A stretch of 64,000 bases of DNA from CALCNS01 sp964425745 (GTDB taxonomy: Bacteria > Bacillota > JAAYKD01), in NCBI GenBank assembly GCA_964425745.1, contig CAYRNW010000004.1, positions 62,001 through 126,000 of the forward strand. The letters run 5' to 3'. A program made the translations under genes and the position numbers. Below are positions 17,409-26,098 of the stretch, piece after piece; the stretch's first letter is position 1, and every line of letters starts with the position of its first letter. The notes beneath the pieces are model-generated. The model ran no database searches, was not told where the DNA came from, and worked only from the letters and a program-made list of their open reading frames with translations.

Positions 17409-18653
17409 TTATTTACCGGCGTAGTATTCGGCTACGCTGTAAGGATACGGTTTGAAGGCGATGGGTTGTTCGTGATTCAAGAAGGCCAGTGCAAAAGCAA
17501 CCGTAGCGGCTGCCCCATGAATCATCGCTTTTTCGTCGATATCGAAAAATTGGTTGTGAATCTCGGCACCGCTGCCGACTTCAGAATTGGTAATGCCCAA
17601 TTTTCCGTAAAACGATGGAGCATAGTTGGCAAAGGCCGGGAAACTTTCGGAACCCATGGCAGGCTCGCCTTCGGTAATCCATTCGGCACCTAAGACTTCT
17701 GCTACGGCATTGCGCGCAATTTGAGTGGCAGTGGGGTCATTGATGGTGGGTCTGCCCACTTTAATGGTATATTCGATTTCACAGCGATATAATTTGGCAA
17801 TGGTTTCGGTCATTTCATGCAAATACGCCACTAAGGGTTTGGCGGTTTTTTCGGTGTGGAAGAAACGAATGCTACCAGCAAATTCTGCCACATCGGGTAT
17901 GACATTATGTACATGTCCCGATTGGATTTTAGCAATCGAGAAGGTGACCGGCTCAAAAGGATGGGTGAATTTCATGGGGGCTTTGTAGATTTCGTCTAAT
18001 AAAGCCAGCATGCAATCAATAGGATTGATCGAAAGATCGGGGCGAGAACCGTGACCTCCACGACCGATGATTTTATAGCGCAAAGCAATGGCTCCGGCCA
18101 TAACTCCGCCCGGACGAATACCGAGCATACCGGTAGGCATATCTTGGAAGACATGCAAGGCCCAAGCACCGTCGAAGGTGATATGATGCTCTTCTAAATA
18201 TTCCATAATAAAGCGGAGATTGCCACCACCTTCTTCACCACGTTCGAACACCAGCATGACCTCGCCAGTAATTACTTCCTTGTTCTCAGAAAGGATCTTA
18301 GCGGCTCCCAAAAGCATTGCTGTATGTGAATCGTGCCCGCAAGCATGCATTACACCCGGGTTTTCACTGACACAAACGCGAGGGCCTTTTAAATTGTTTT
18401 CCGGTTCTTGCACCGGCAAAGCATCGATATCGGCGCGAAGCACAACCCTCTTACCGGATTTTTGCCCTTTGATGAACCCCAGTACACCACCATTTTCAAC
18501 TTCGATGGTAGGGATGTTTAGGGTTTTCAATTGTTCTAAAATATACGCAACCGTTTGATCTTCTTTCCCGGTCAACTCCGGATGCCGATGAATATGGCGA
18601 CGATGTTGCACCATATAATCGAAGGTGTCCTTCGCCTGTTGTAAAATATCCAC
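17409..18653 (-). CDS. M20 family amidohydrolase (N-acyl amino acid/hippurate hydrolase-like)
   Basis: A 414-residue M20D metallopeptidase. Metal-site motifs: 'HRHPELTGKE' (~20), 'GVMHACGHDSHTAMLLGAAK' (~105, read in part), 'FERGEEGGG' (~140, where most relatives have Q-P-A-E-E), and 'GSESFPAFA' near 355. Such enzymes cleave N-acyl groups from amino acids or short peptides. The GTG at 18653 is preferred because AAAGGAG lies 8 nt before it; the GTG at 18662 overlaps that site. It is upstream of the M32 gene and probably co-transcribed. Confidence 0.9.
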   Translation of the reverse strand: MDILQQAKDTFDYMVQHRRHIHRHPELTGKEDQTVAYILEQLKTLNIPTIEVENGGVLGFIKGQKSGKRVVLRADIDALPVQEPENNLKGPRVCVSENPGVMHACGHDSHTAMLLGAAKILSENKEVITGEVMLVFERGEEGGGNLRFIMEYLEEHHITFDGAWALHVFQDMPTGMLGIRPGGVMAGAIALRYKIIGRGGHGSRPDLSINPIDCMLALLDEIYKAPMKFTHPFEPVTFSIAKIQSGHVHNVIPDVAEFAGSIRFFHTEKTAKPLVAYLHEMTETIAKLYRCEIEYTIKVGRPTINDPTATQIARNAVAEVLGAEWITEGEPAMGSESFPAFANYAPSFYGKLGITNSEVGSGAEIHNQFFDIDEKAMIHGAAATVAFALAFLNHEQPIAFKPYPYSVAEYYAGK

Positions 18654-18731
18654 GTGAGTCACTCCTTTACAATCTGTTCTCTATTTAATTAGAGATGACT
18701 CTTGGAAAATCCTTCGTGTATCTAAAAAGTC

Positions 18732-19313
18732 TTAAACCACGGGCGGGAGTATTGCCTGCATATGGATGATATTGGCGGCTTCAAGATGAATCGTCGTCGG
18801 TGAATCCTCTGGGGATGAAAGCAGAACCAGCAGTTCATCGCGTTGTAGATGCAGGGTCTCATCCTTTGTTTGCACAGATCCGGGCTGGGTGAAATAGAAT
18901 GCGTCCAAGGTCAAATGTTGATTCCCGCCAATGGAGAAATCCTGTGGTTGAGCAAGGTGTGTCATAGTTCCGGGCACCCCGCGAAGCATGAGATTGAGAT
19001 CTTGAGTTTGACCACGGCTGAGCGTTTGCCAATCCCCCGGAAACTCATGGACTTGCAAGGGCTGCAAGACCAAAGAGATTTGCGTGTTATGAGTGAGCGT
19101 AAGCGGGGCATCTAAAGGGGTAAGAAAGCGATGGACTCCCGGCAAAGGCGTGAATAAAGACTCCGGCAATTCCACCTTAGCGGTGCTAATACGACATTGA
19201 AAATCACGCTTGCTATAATGAGCCTCTGGTGGCCAGATCAGCCATTCCGTGGTGGTGCCCCCACTCCATCCGCTTACCTTGGCCTCACTTCTTTTAATAA
19301 TTTTTAGTTCCAT
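18732..19313 (-). CDS. HutD/Ves family protein
   Basis: A 193-residue cupin-like protein with the HutD/Ves signature: 'GWSGGTTTEWLIWPPEA' near the N terminus, 'FQCRISTAKVELPESLFTPLPGVHRFLTPL' (family core, read in parts), and a 'FPGDW' block. HutD is tied to histidine use in some bacteria, Ves to cold response; no hut genes are here. The ATG at 19313 has GGAGG in front and begins at the conserved 'MELKIIKRSE'. It is 78 bp upstream of the M20 gene and may be the first gene of that small operon. Confidence 0.8.
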   Translation of the reverse strand: MELKIIKRSEAKVSGWSGGTTTEWLIWPPEAHYSKRDFQCRISTAKVELPESLFTPLPGVHRFLTPLDAPLTLTHNTQISLVLQPLQVHEFPGDWQTLSRGQTQDLNLMLRGVPGTMTHLAQPQDFSIGGNQHLTLDAFYFTQPGSVQTKDETLHLQRDELLVLLSSPEDSPTTIHLEAANIIHMQAILPPVV

Positions 19314-19384
19314 ATGACCTCCATTTTGATGTAATAGTTGGGGACGGTTCTCTCCCCCTTTTTCAACCACAGAGACAGTTCATT

Positions 19385-19430
19385 GAAACCACAAGGGGAC
19401 GGTTCTGTAAAGAACTGTCCCTGTGGTTTC
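19385..19430. repeat. 46-bp palindromic repeat of the GGGGACGGTTC type
   Basis: Outer arms GAAACCACA / TGTGGTTTC and inner arms GGGACGGTTC / GAACTGTCCC (one G-U), loop TGTAAA. Related half-sites are seen at 19338-19350. Palindromes containing GGGGACGGTTC are dispersed in many clostridial genomes and are REP-like. Confidence 0.7.
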
Positions 19431-19446
19431 CCTTGTGTTTCAAGGA

Positions 19447-19560
19447 AGAGAACCTTCCCTAAAGCCAGTCCTTAAACTCAAGAAGACATTTGAGCAAAAG
19501 ATTCCTGTAGGGCGGCTTCTGACCGAAGGTCGGCAGAGCCCGAGGGAACTTTTGCGAAAC
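19447..19560. repeat. 114-bp direct repeat, copy 1
   Basis: The same 114 bp, from AGAGAACCTTCCC to TTTTGCGAAAC, recur at 19589-19702. Each copy holds an inner hairpin around CTGACCGAAGGTCGGCAG. Offset between copies is 142 bp; no coding capacity is evident. Confidence 0.9.
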
Positions 19561-19588
19561 TTACATAATTCTGGTAAAAAACCAAGGG

Positions 19589-19702
19589 AGAGAACCTTCC
19601 CTAAAGCCAGTCCTTAAACTCAAGAAGACATTTGAGCAAAAGATTCCTGTAGGGCGGCTTCTGACCGAAGGTCGGCAGAGCCCGAGGGAACTTTTGCGAA
19701 AC
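19589..19702. repeat. 114-bp direct repeat, copy 2
   Basis: Second copy, ending exactly at the stop codon end of the DUF4956 gene (19703). Together the copies and the palindrome at 19385 fill the 390-bp gap between the HutD-type gene and the Pel operon. Confidence 0.9.
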
Positions 19703-20371
19703 CTATTGTGCAAAATCGCCGTGGTAGGAGATGAGTGAAACATTGAGGACGTTTTCGATTTGAGCGATTCGGTCTGAGATTTGCAAATTTTGATCTTTCA
19801 GATACATCTCCAAGGTCATCTCGGTGGTATCCTTTTTGGTGATTTTGGAGCGGATGATGTAATTCATCTTTCCCAGTACTTCGTTAATTTCCGGCAATGC
19901 TTCGTTCTTGAAGCTGATTACCAATAAATACACCAGTTTTCGAGGTTTCAACTTGGTCAGAAGCCAAAACGCCAATCCAACCATGAGGTTCCCGAAGAGC
20001 ACCACCCAATAAATGCGAGCCCCCACGCCTATCCCGGCTGCGACCGCCCAGAACAAGAAGATAAGATCAATCGGGTCTTTGATCGCGGTACGGAACCGAA
20101 CAATCGACAACGCACCGACCATACCAAGGGACAAGATGATGTTGGAAGAGATGGTCGCTACAATCATGGCCGAAATAATGGTCATCATCGCCACCGACAC
20201 ATTGAAGTTATGGCTGTAGAGCACGCCTCTGTAACAGGTGCGGTAAATCATATAGATAAACATCGCCACTGCCAAGGACATGGCCATAACAATGAGGACC
20301 CCTACCAAAGAGAGATCTGTGGCCGAACCACTCAAGAATGCATTTTTGAAAATGTCTTGAAATGTTGTCAT
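19703..20371 (-). CDS. DUF4956 membrane protein
   Basis: A 222-residue protein with four predicted membrane helices (about 20-42, 60-85, 95-120, 125-145 as hydrophobic blocks) and a soluble C-terminal domain of about 75 residues. The motif 'LSLGMVGALSIVRFRTAIKDP' marks the DUF4956 family, which commonly neighbours VTC-domain and CotH genes. The ATG at 20371 overlaps the VTC stop (ATGA). It is the last gene of the Pel operon. Possibly it forms a membrane unit with the VTC protein; the role is unknown. Confidence 0.85.
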   Translation of the reverse strand: MTTFQDIFKNAFLSGSATDLSLVGVLIVMAMSLAVAMFIYMIYRTCYRGVLYSHNFNVSVAMMTIISAMIVATISSNIILSLGMVGALSIVRFRTAIKDPIDLIFLFWAVAAGIGVGARIYWVVLFGNLMVGLAFWLLTKLKPRKLVYLLVISFKNEALPEINEVLGKMNYIIRSKITKKDTTEMTLEMYLKDQNLQISDRIAQIENVLNVSLISYHGDFAQ

Positions 20372-21111
20372 AATGCTGATTCTCCTAATGCATGATATTG
20401 CATTGCCGGATTGCGCTGAAATTGAGCGTTCCGACAATAGATGTACTTGGATACTGCTTCACGGCGATGAACGGGAATTTGAACCGCTGCATGGATATAG
20501 GCGGGCAAATAATCATCGTATTTGACTTCCAAAACCAAGGTATTGGGTTCTAAAACATTGATCAAAGTCACATTTCGGTCAAAAATATTGGATGAATCGA
20601 TTCCGGCTTGCAAATTCTGATCAAAGGTAATGCGGACATTCCCTTCCTCCATAACATACACTTCACGAACATAATCGACAATCACTGCCGGGGCTAGCAA
20701 TTTGGTTCGCATATCCCAAAACATATCTTTGGCCATGTCGGAATTCTTTTCTAGCAAAAACTCTAAATTCTCTTTACGGATTAACCAAAAAAACTCCTCT
20801 TTACTGAGCGTAATCGATTTCTTACTGATAAAGTCTCCAAATTTCTCTTTGCGCTCCAACTTGATGTTATCGTCACTCAAGTTATAAATGCGCACCCGAT
20901 ATTTTTGTCTGAACTGTACTCCGGAAAGTTTTTCGAAATAGGCGGTATGATAGATATCGTCAAAATAAAGGCTGCGAATATGATACCCTTCCTCCCCGCT
21001 ATTTTCATCGGGTTGCATCATGGTACTCAAGCGTGCTTTGAGGGCTGCAAATTCCTGCTCGTGAATGATGTACTTGAACTCGTGGCGCAGGGTGTTATTG
21101 AGATATTTCAT
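20368..21111 (-). CDS. VTC-domain (polyphosphate polymerase-like) protein
   Basis: A 247-residue soluble protein with the tunnel-fold VTC/TTM residues in order: 'RHEFKYII' (~8), 'IRSLYFDD' (~42), 'KYRVRIYN' (~68), 'IKLERKEKFGDFISKKS' (~82), 'VDYVREVY' (~147), 'VRITFD', 'LVLEVKYDDYLP' (~203). In yeast the domain makes polyphosphate from ATP; bacterial stand-alone forms are uncharacterised. The ATG at 21111 overlaps the previous stop (ATGA). Coupling to CotH and DUF4956 genes in a Pel operon suggests a role in modifying the matrix or its secretion machine, which is inference. Confidence 0.85.
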   Translation of the reverse strand: MKYLNNTLRHEFKYIIHEQEFAALKARLSTMMQPDENSGEEGYHIRSLYFDDIYHTAYFEKLSGVQFRQKYRVRIYNLSDDNIKLERKEKFGDFISKKSITLSKEEFFWLIRKENLEFLLEKNSDMAKDMFWDMRTKLLAPAVIVDYVREVYVMEEGNVRITFDQNLQAGIDSSNIFDRNVTLINVLEPNTLVLEVKYDDYLPAYIHAAVQIPVHRREAVSKYIYCRNAQFQRNPAMQYHALGESAL

Positions 21112-22823
21112 TCTCCCACCCTCCGTTCCATGACCACACAACCATAATAGGTATCGCCTTTGGAATCTTCTGCGACATTGCTGCTGGTTTGTCGTTGCCC
21201 ATTCTGGTCTGTCGCCACAATGCGCACAAAGGTGGTCACCGAAGGCAAGCTCTCAACGAAGATCTGCCCGTCCTGAGTGGGCGCACTGGCGAACAGAATC
21301 ACTTGGAAATCTGCCGATGAAGAAACCTCAAGATGATATTGAGTCACGCGCCCGCTTTGGGCATTATCGGTCAAATAGGTAACGGAGGCACCTTCCCCTA
21401 CCCGCTCCACTTTAGTAATCGTGGGAGGTGTGGGCAACTGGGCATTTGCAAGAAAGGCCTGGTAATTATATGCTACAATTTCCGGAATACTGGCAATGTA
21501 CGGTTCAACATAGGTCGCAGCCCGAGGTAAGAGCCCGATTTCGGGAACACTGTAGAGAAACTTCAAAATACTCTTCTGATACGTCAATGTCTGCTGTCCA
21601 ATCCATTCTGCAGAGAATACTTGATACACCTCTTCCACTTTACTGCGCAGCTTTTCCAAGTTTCCCGGCACATTTAAGTAGCGTCGATAGAGCAAATTAT
21701 TATACAAAAATCCGGCGCCTTCAAAGGAAGAGGCGATTTTCTGATCATCTTTTCCCTCCAAATGATACAAAGCGTCTTCAAAAGAGGATGGCATCAGGTA
21801 CCAAGTCAGTGAGTTCTGCGGTGAATACAAAAGGTACTCTTCTTCAAAGGCATTGTAATTGGAGAACAAGATATTGACCGCTGCAAACGTCAACAAGTTT
21901 TCTTCGTTAAAATACTTCCCCACCAGTTCTTCCATGGCTACAGATTCATCTTGTAACAAATCCAACATATGCAGCAATTTTTCATGGGTATCGGCATTAC
22001 GAATATTCAAAACCTCTTCGAAATCGTCGCTATTATAGGTGGAGTCGGTCTTCTCTTTTAAGGACTCCGGCTCTCTTGCGAACGTGAAATCCTCGGCACG
22101 GTATAAACTACCGTTGACATCTAAGCCATGCGCAGTCAGATATGCGGTGTTCGGTTGTTCAAGGTAGGTGTAGATTCCCATGTCTTGATATGCAGCAAGA
22201 TTTTCCGAAGTCGTATCCTGTACAAACAAGCGCACAAACCCCGTCCGTAAAGACCCAATGTCTTCTAATTCTTCCAGCAAATCAAAGCCCAGCTTTTGCT
22301 TCATCCGAGATAAATCATTGCGATTCTTGAGTAAATTGATCGTCTTCATATCATTCCAGGTTCCGGCTCGATCATAAAGCTTGATCTGATACGAACGCAA
22401 GCGAATCTTTTCGGTATTGCCTTTGATGGTGATTTTACCGTTAGCATCGGTCTCGCCAAAGCCAAAAAGTGATGCTCCAACCGATGAGGTTTCGCTACCT
22501 TCACTCATAATCACGTTGCAGAAGGGTTCTTCGCCTTCCACTAATTCGCTGTCGGTATAGTTGTTCAGATCAGAAAACGTATATTCCTTACTGAGATCAC
22601 GATCAACACCCGTTTGAACGATGAGATACAAATGCCGAATGCTGCCATCTTCATCTTTGTCATAAATACTCTTCTCTTCACTAAATGGTCTACCGTTGAG
22701 CACACTTGCCTCAATATCCCATGTTTCTTGATCATAATAATAGGATTCGTCGTAGACATACGGGGTATTGCATCCGCTCAAGAGCAGAAGCACAAGCAAG
22801 AGCAAAAACAAACGTCGCTTCAT
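21108..22823 (-). CDS. CotH-like lipoprotein with a degenerate kinase site
   Basis: A 571-residue lipoprotein (signal ending in LLSGC, Cys ~18). The CotH core runs from ~125 to 440: 'IRLRSYQIKLYD', 'INLLKNRNDLSRMKQKLGFDLL', 'GIYTYLEQPN', 'HGLDVNGSLYRAEDF'. At the expected catalytic positions it has 'SNYNAFEEEY' and 'MPSSFEDAL' in place of the N-D-x-x-x-x-N and W-D-x-D pattern seen in its neighbour. It is therefore probably a pseudokinase. The C-terminal ~110 residues look like a fibronectin-type domain ('PPTITKVERV...'). It lies 19 bp after the other CotH gene. Confidence 0.85.
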   Translation of the reverse strand: MKRRLFLLLLVLLLLSGCNTPYVYDESYYYDQETWDIEASVLNGRPFSEEKSIYDKDEDGSIRHLYLIVQTGVDRDLSKEYTFSDLNNYTDSELVEGEEPFCNVIMSEGSETSSVGASLFGFGETDANGKITIKGNTEKIRLRSYQIKLYDRAGTWNDMKTINLLKNRNDLSRMKQKLGFDLLEELEDIGSLRTGFVRLFVQDTTSENLAAYQDMGIYTYLEQPNTAYLTAHGLDVNGSLYRAEDFTFAREPESLKEKTDSTYNSDDFEEVLNIRNADTHEKLLHMLDLLQDESVAMEELVGKYFNEENLLTFAAVNILFSNYNAFEEEYLLYSPQNSLTWYLMPSSFEDALYHLEGKDDQKIASSFEGAGFLYNNLLYRRYLNVPGNLEKLRSKVEEVYQVFSAEWIGQQTLTYQKSILKFLYSVPEIGLLPRAATYVEPYIASIPEIVAYNYQAFLANAQLPTPPTITKVERVGEGASVTYLTDNAQSGRVTQYHLEVSSSADFQVILFASAPTQDGQIFVESLPSVTTFVRIVATDQNGQRQTSSNVAEDSKGDTYYGCVVMERRVGE

Positions 22824-22842
22824 AGACTCCCTCCTCTCATGT

Positions 22843-24603
22843 TTACTTTAGGATGATCATATCTCCATCTTGAATTTGAATAGCTCGTAATCCATATTCA
22901 ATGTAGGAGTTTCCTGCTGCGTCCGTCACAACATAGCGATCGTAACCTACCTGACGATTTCCCTTATTGTCGAATACGACGGCTGACCAGAAATAGATCC
23001 CGTTCGGTAGTTGCACAGAAGGTGTGATATTGGTCAAGCTGGTTTCTTCGCGGTATATGCTGCTGCCTGTCCGGTTTCTATAATCAGTGAAAATTGAGAA
23101 TTCATAGTAGACCCGGTCGGCCTGCAAATCGGTTGACGGAGACCAATTGAAGGTGATTTTCTGATCCTCTGCTTGTTTTGGAGAACCTAAAAAAATGGGC
23201 ATGGGATTCTCTTTTGTATTGTAATACAAGTTATAACAAAAGGTTATGCGGTTTTGAAAGTCGGCAATATTGACTCGAATTTCATCCGCATCGGTGTCAT
23301 CGAAGACCTCATCCAACGAGTTTCGAAATCCTGAGAGAATGGTATTGGTATAATTTTGGGTCAAGCTTTGCCAATCCTGATTCATCATGATAGCATAAAG
23401 TTCCTCGATTCGGTCATCGAGCATTTCCACATGCGCCGGATCGCTAAAAAAGCGTTTATGTAAGGTTGTTCCCCAATAGCGAGCTAAGCCGAAGAAGTCT
23501 TTCATGCCCCTTGACATAAAGCTTTCCTCACTCAACATGCATTTATCATAGTCCCAGGGGAGAAAATACCATTTATCGCTATAGGAAGGAGAATACAATA
23601 AATAATTTCGTGACATGGTATCATAGTTATTCAAGAGCAGGTTCATGGCAACCCAGGTCAAATAATTATCGACATCAAAGTATTTCTGAAAGACCGAAGG
23701 GAAGTTGCTGCTTGGATTATTGATTTCATCCAACATCGTTGCTAATTTGGCATTGTCGGGGTTTTCGCGAATCTTCAGCAACAAAGAAAACATGTCTTTG
23801 TCGAATTCCGGATCGTCTACAGGGACTATGTAGGGAGATTCAAAGAATTCGAAATCGGTAGGTTTATAAAGTGTTCCATTGGGATCTAAGCCATGTTCGT
23901 TCAAAAAGGTTTTGTTGGGTTGCTCAACGTGGGTATAGAGCCCATAATTCACATAACTTGCCTGAGTTTGGGTCCCGTCTTTGATATGTACCCTAAAAAA
24001 CGAGGTGCGCAAGGAGACCATATCCGGGAAATTTGCCATTTGATCAAAACTGAATTTCTGGGCCAAGCGACTCGAATCCGAGGTGTGTTTATTTAAGTTC
24101 AAAACTTGCTGCCCATGGAAGGTTCCCTGTCCGTCGTAGACTTTGATTTTGTACGACTTTTGTTCCTCTAACCTTGCACTCTGCCCTCTCAGTGAGAAGG
24201 TAGAATTGACCTGTATGTCTTCGGTATTGAAAATCGTCTTCCCGGTATCGGGGTCTACAATATAAACCAAGGCATCCAATTGTGGGTCGGGAGCTAACCC
24301 CATAATTTCATTCATCGAAGTTAGATCGTAAATACCGCCGGTTTCAGAATCCGTACCCTGATAAACTGTAACATAGAGATCCCAAATCTTATAGCGATCT
24401 TCTTCTTTATAAAGGGCAGGATTATCTTGAATTCCCAGGGCATCCAATTGAGAAAAGTCGATTTCCGGGGGGATAAACACTTCTTCGGGTGGTTGATACC
24501 ACCAAAGATAGTACGCAGAGACCGCTACCCCGCTCAGCAAAACCAAGGCCATGAGCCCATTACGAATTTGCCGTTTGACGTTCTGATTGAGATAAATTTT
24601 CAT
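22843..24603 (-). CDS. CotH-like protein kinase, membrane anchored
   Basis: A 586-residue protein with an N-terminal helix (~14-34) and an extracytoplasmic CotH domain (~130-440): 'FSLRGQSARLEEQKSYKIKVYD', 'LNLNKHTSDSSRLAQKFSFD' (read in parts), 'GLYTHVEQPNKTFL', 'LLNNYDTMSRNYLLYS' and 'WYFLPWDYDKCML', which carries the acidic W-D-x-D residues of active CotH kinases. A fibronectin-like domain (~470-560) follows. CotH of Bacillus phosphorylates spore-coat proteins; here a matrix or surface partner is more likely. The start overlaps the pelG stop by 44 bp. Confidence 0.87.
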   Translation of the reverse strand: MKIYLNQNVKRQIRNGLMALVLLSGVAVSAYYLWWYQPPEEVFIPPEIDFSQLDALGIQDNPALYKEEDRYKIWDLYVTVYQGTDSETGGIYDLTSMNEIMGLAPDPQLDALVYIVDPDTGKTIFNTEDIQVNSTFSLRGQSARLEEQKSYKIKVYDGQGTFHGQQVLNLNKHTSDSSRLAQKFSFDQMANFPDMVSLRTSFFRVHIKDGTQTQASYVNYGLYTHVEQPNKTFLNEHGLDPNGTLYKPTDFEFFESPYIVPVDDPEFDKDMFSLLLKIRENPDNAKLATMLDEINNPSSNFPSVFQKYFDVDNYLTWVAMNLLLNNYDTMSRNYLLYSPSYSDKWYFLPWDYDKCMLSEESFMSRGMKDFFGLARYWGTTLHKRFFSDPAHVEMLDDRIEELYAIMMNQDWQSLTQNYTNTILSGFRNSLDEVFDDTDADEIRVNIADFQNRITFCYNLYYNTKENPMPIFLGSPKQAEDQKITFNWSPSTDLQADRVYYEFSIFTDYRNRTGSSIYREETSLTNITPSVQLPNGIYFWSAVVFDNKGNRQVGYDRYVVTDAAGNSYIEYGLRAIQIQDGDMIILK

Positions 24604-26059
24604 GATCTTGGTTCACTTCCTCTTGACCGTTTAAGCGGTTAATCCAGGATTCTAAATTCTTGCCTTTGTTTTCTTCTTCGGGCACTTGGGAACAGAAAAT
24701 AATATAATCGACCGAATTCAGGGTTTTACGCAAATATAATAATGCTGCAATCAAAGTAACGATCGAGGCAAAAACAATGCCCAGCCCATAGAATTCCGCC
24801 CCCAGCTGCACTGTCAGCAACGTAAAAATCGTATTTAAGAGTAAAAACAAGGTTGTAATGTGTAAACAGTCGACGTAATTTTCAAAATATTGCATCAGGG
24901 TGCAGGCCAAAAACATAAAATAGGTGAAGAGAAATCCTGCTACCATATTGGGGAATACTTCAATCACGGTAGAAGAGAGACCCAGCAAAGGTAAAACCGC
25001 AATTCCCACCACAACACATATCAGCGAGATTAAGATCTGTAATTCAGCAACAAAGAAAAATTCTTGCCACATTTGGCGCTGCATCAACCGCTTTGCTCGC
25101 TCAATCTCAGCCCCGGTTTGGGTGTTGATTGCACGGAGATAATCGCGAAAATAATCATAAAACGAAGTTTCCATGCGGACCACAAACAAAACAATAGCCG
25201 GTAAGATACTTAAAACGCCCAATGCCGTTGCCATGTCGAATTCATCGGAAAAGATAAAGACGGAGATTGAATTTTGGGTTTTGTAATAGCCCCAAAAGAT
25301 AAAGTTTTGCACATAGATCCCCAAGGTGTAAAAGGTATTAAACCAAAAAAGCGAAGGATACTTGCCCATGTAGAGCAAAAAATCAAAATAACGAGTCGAA
25401 GGAACTTGAAAATACTTCTTGACTCCCATTAAGATTCCGCCCGCAACCACAGTCATTCCAAAGGCAAATGCTCCTACTAAGGCTGTCGTCATCGAGAATT
25501 GATGATCCCAAAACCGTAAGGTTGCATAGGAGCCCAGAAAGGCAATGATCATGCCGACGATAAAACTTCTAGAAATCTGTGCGTAGTCTTTCAAAGCGGA
25601 GACATAGACCATGAGAATAAAGATAATGCCGACCATCATATAAAGTAGATACGCAAAAATCGACAAAGCTAAGCTTAATTGTGCTTTCCACAATAGAACG
25701 ACCGCAGGAATTGAAGCCAAAGAACAATAGATTGCCAACGCTCCATAAACCGAGGCGAAAATATCCTCCGTCTTATCTCCCCACATCATATCGGCGATAT
25801 ACCGTGAAATTATGATGCACAAGCCACTGGTAAAAATCAGAGGGAAAACAAAGGAGTATAAGATAATCGAAGAATACAGGCGTTGATCATTCAAAGGCAT
25901 ATCGGAATTCAGCAAAAACAGTTTTACTGAAATCAGAGCCCCGATTACAATCAGCAAATGCCCAATGGTGGAAAAGACCGAGTACAAAACAGCACTGAAT
26001 TTTGCCGTCAGCGATTGACGTCGAAAAAGTTTTTTTAGTTCAAAGCCAATTCCTGCCAT
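24560..26059 (-). CDS. pelG: Pel exopolysaccharide exporter PelG
   Basis: A 499-residue protein with about 12 membrane helices, beginning with the family-typical 'MAGIGFELKKLFRR'. PelG belongs to the MOP superfamily and, with PelD and PelE, forms the inner-membrane complex that moves Pel (a GalNAc-rich, partly deacetylated polymer) out of the cell. The last ~45 residues are polar and overlap the next gene. It is 39 bp downstream of pelF. Assignment rests on the N-terminal motif, topology and synteny. Confidence 0.92.
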   Translation of the reverse strand: MAGIGFELKKLFRRQSLTAKFSAVLYSVFSTIGHLLIVIGALISVKLFLLNSDMPLNDQRLYSSIILYSFVFPLIFTSGLCIIISRYIADMMWGDKTEDIFASVYGALAIYCSLASIPAVVLLWKAQLSLALSIFAYLLYMMVGIIFILMVYVSALKDYAQISRSFIVGMIIAFLGSYATLRFWDHQFSMTTALVGAFAFGMTVVAGGILMGVKKYFQVPSTRYFDFLLYMGKYPSLFWFNTFYTLGIYVQNFIFWGYYKTQNSISVFIFSDEFDMATALGVLSILPAIVLFVVRMETSFYDYFRDYLRAINTQTGAEIERAKRLMQRQMWQEFFFVAELQILISLICVVVGIAVLPLLGLSSTVIEVFPNMVAGFLFTYFMFLACTLMQYFENYVDCLHITTLFLLLNTIFTLLTVQLGAEFYGLGIVFASIVTLIAALLYLRKTLNSVDYIIFCSQVPEEENKGKNLESWINRLNGQEEVNQDHENLSQSERQTANS

Positions 26060-26098
26060 TTCAGTCCTCCCCTTTCCCTTTGATTTTTTAGATCATCA

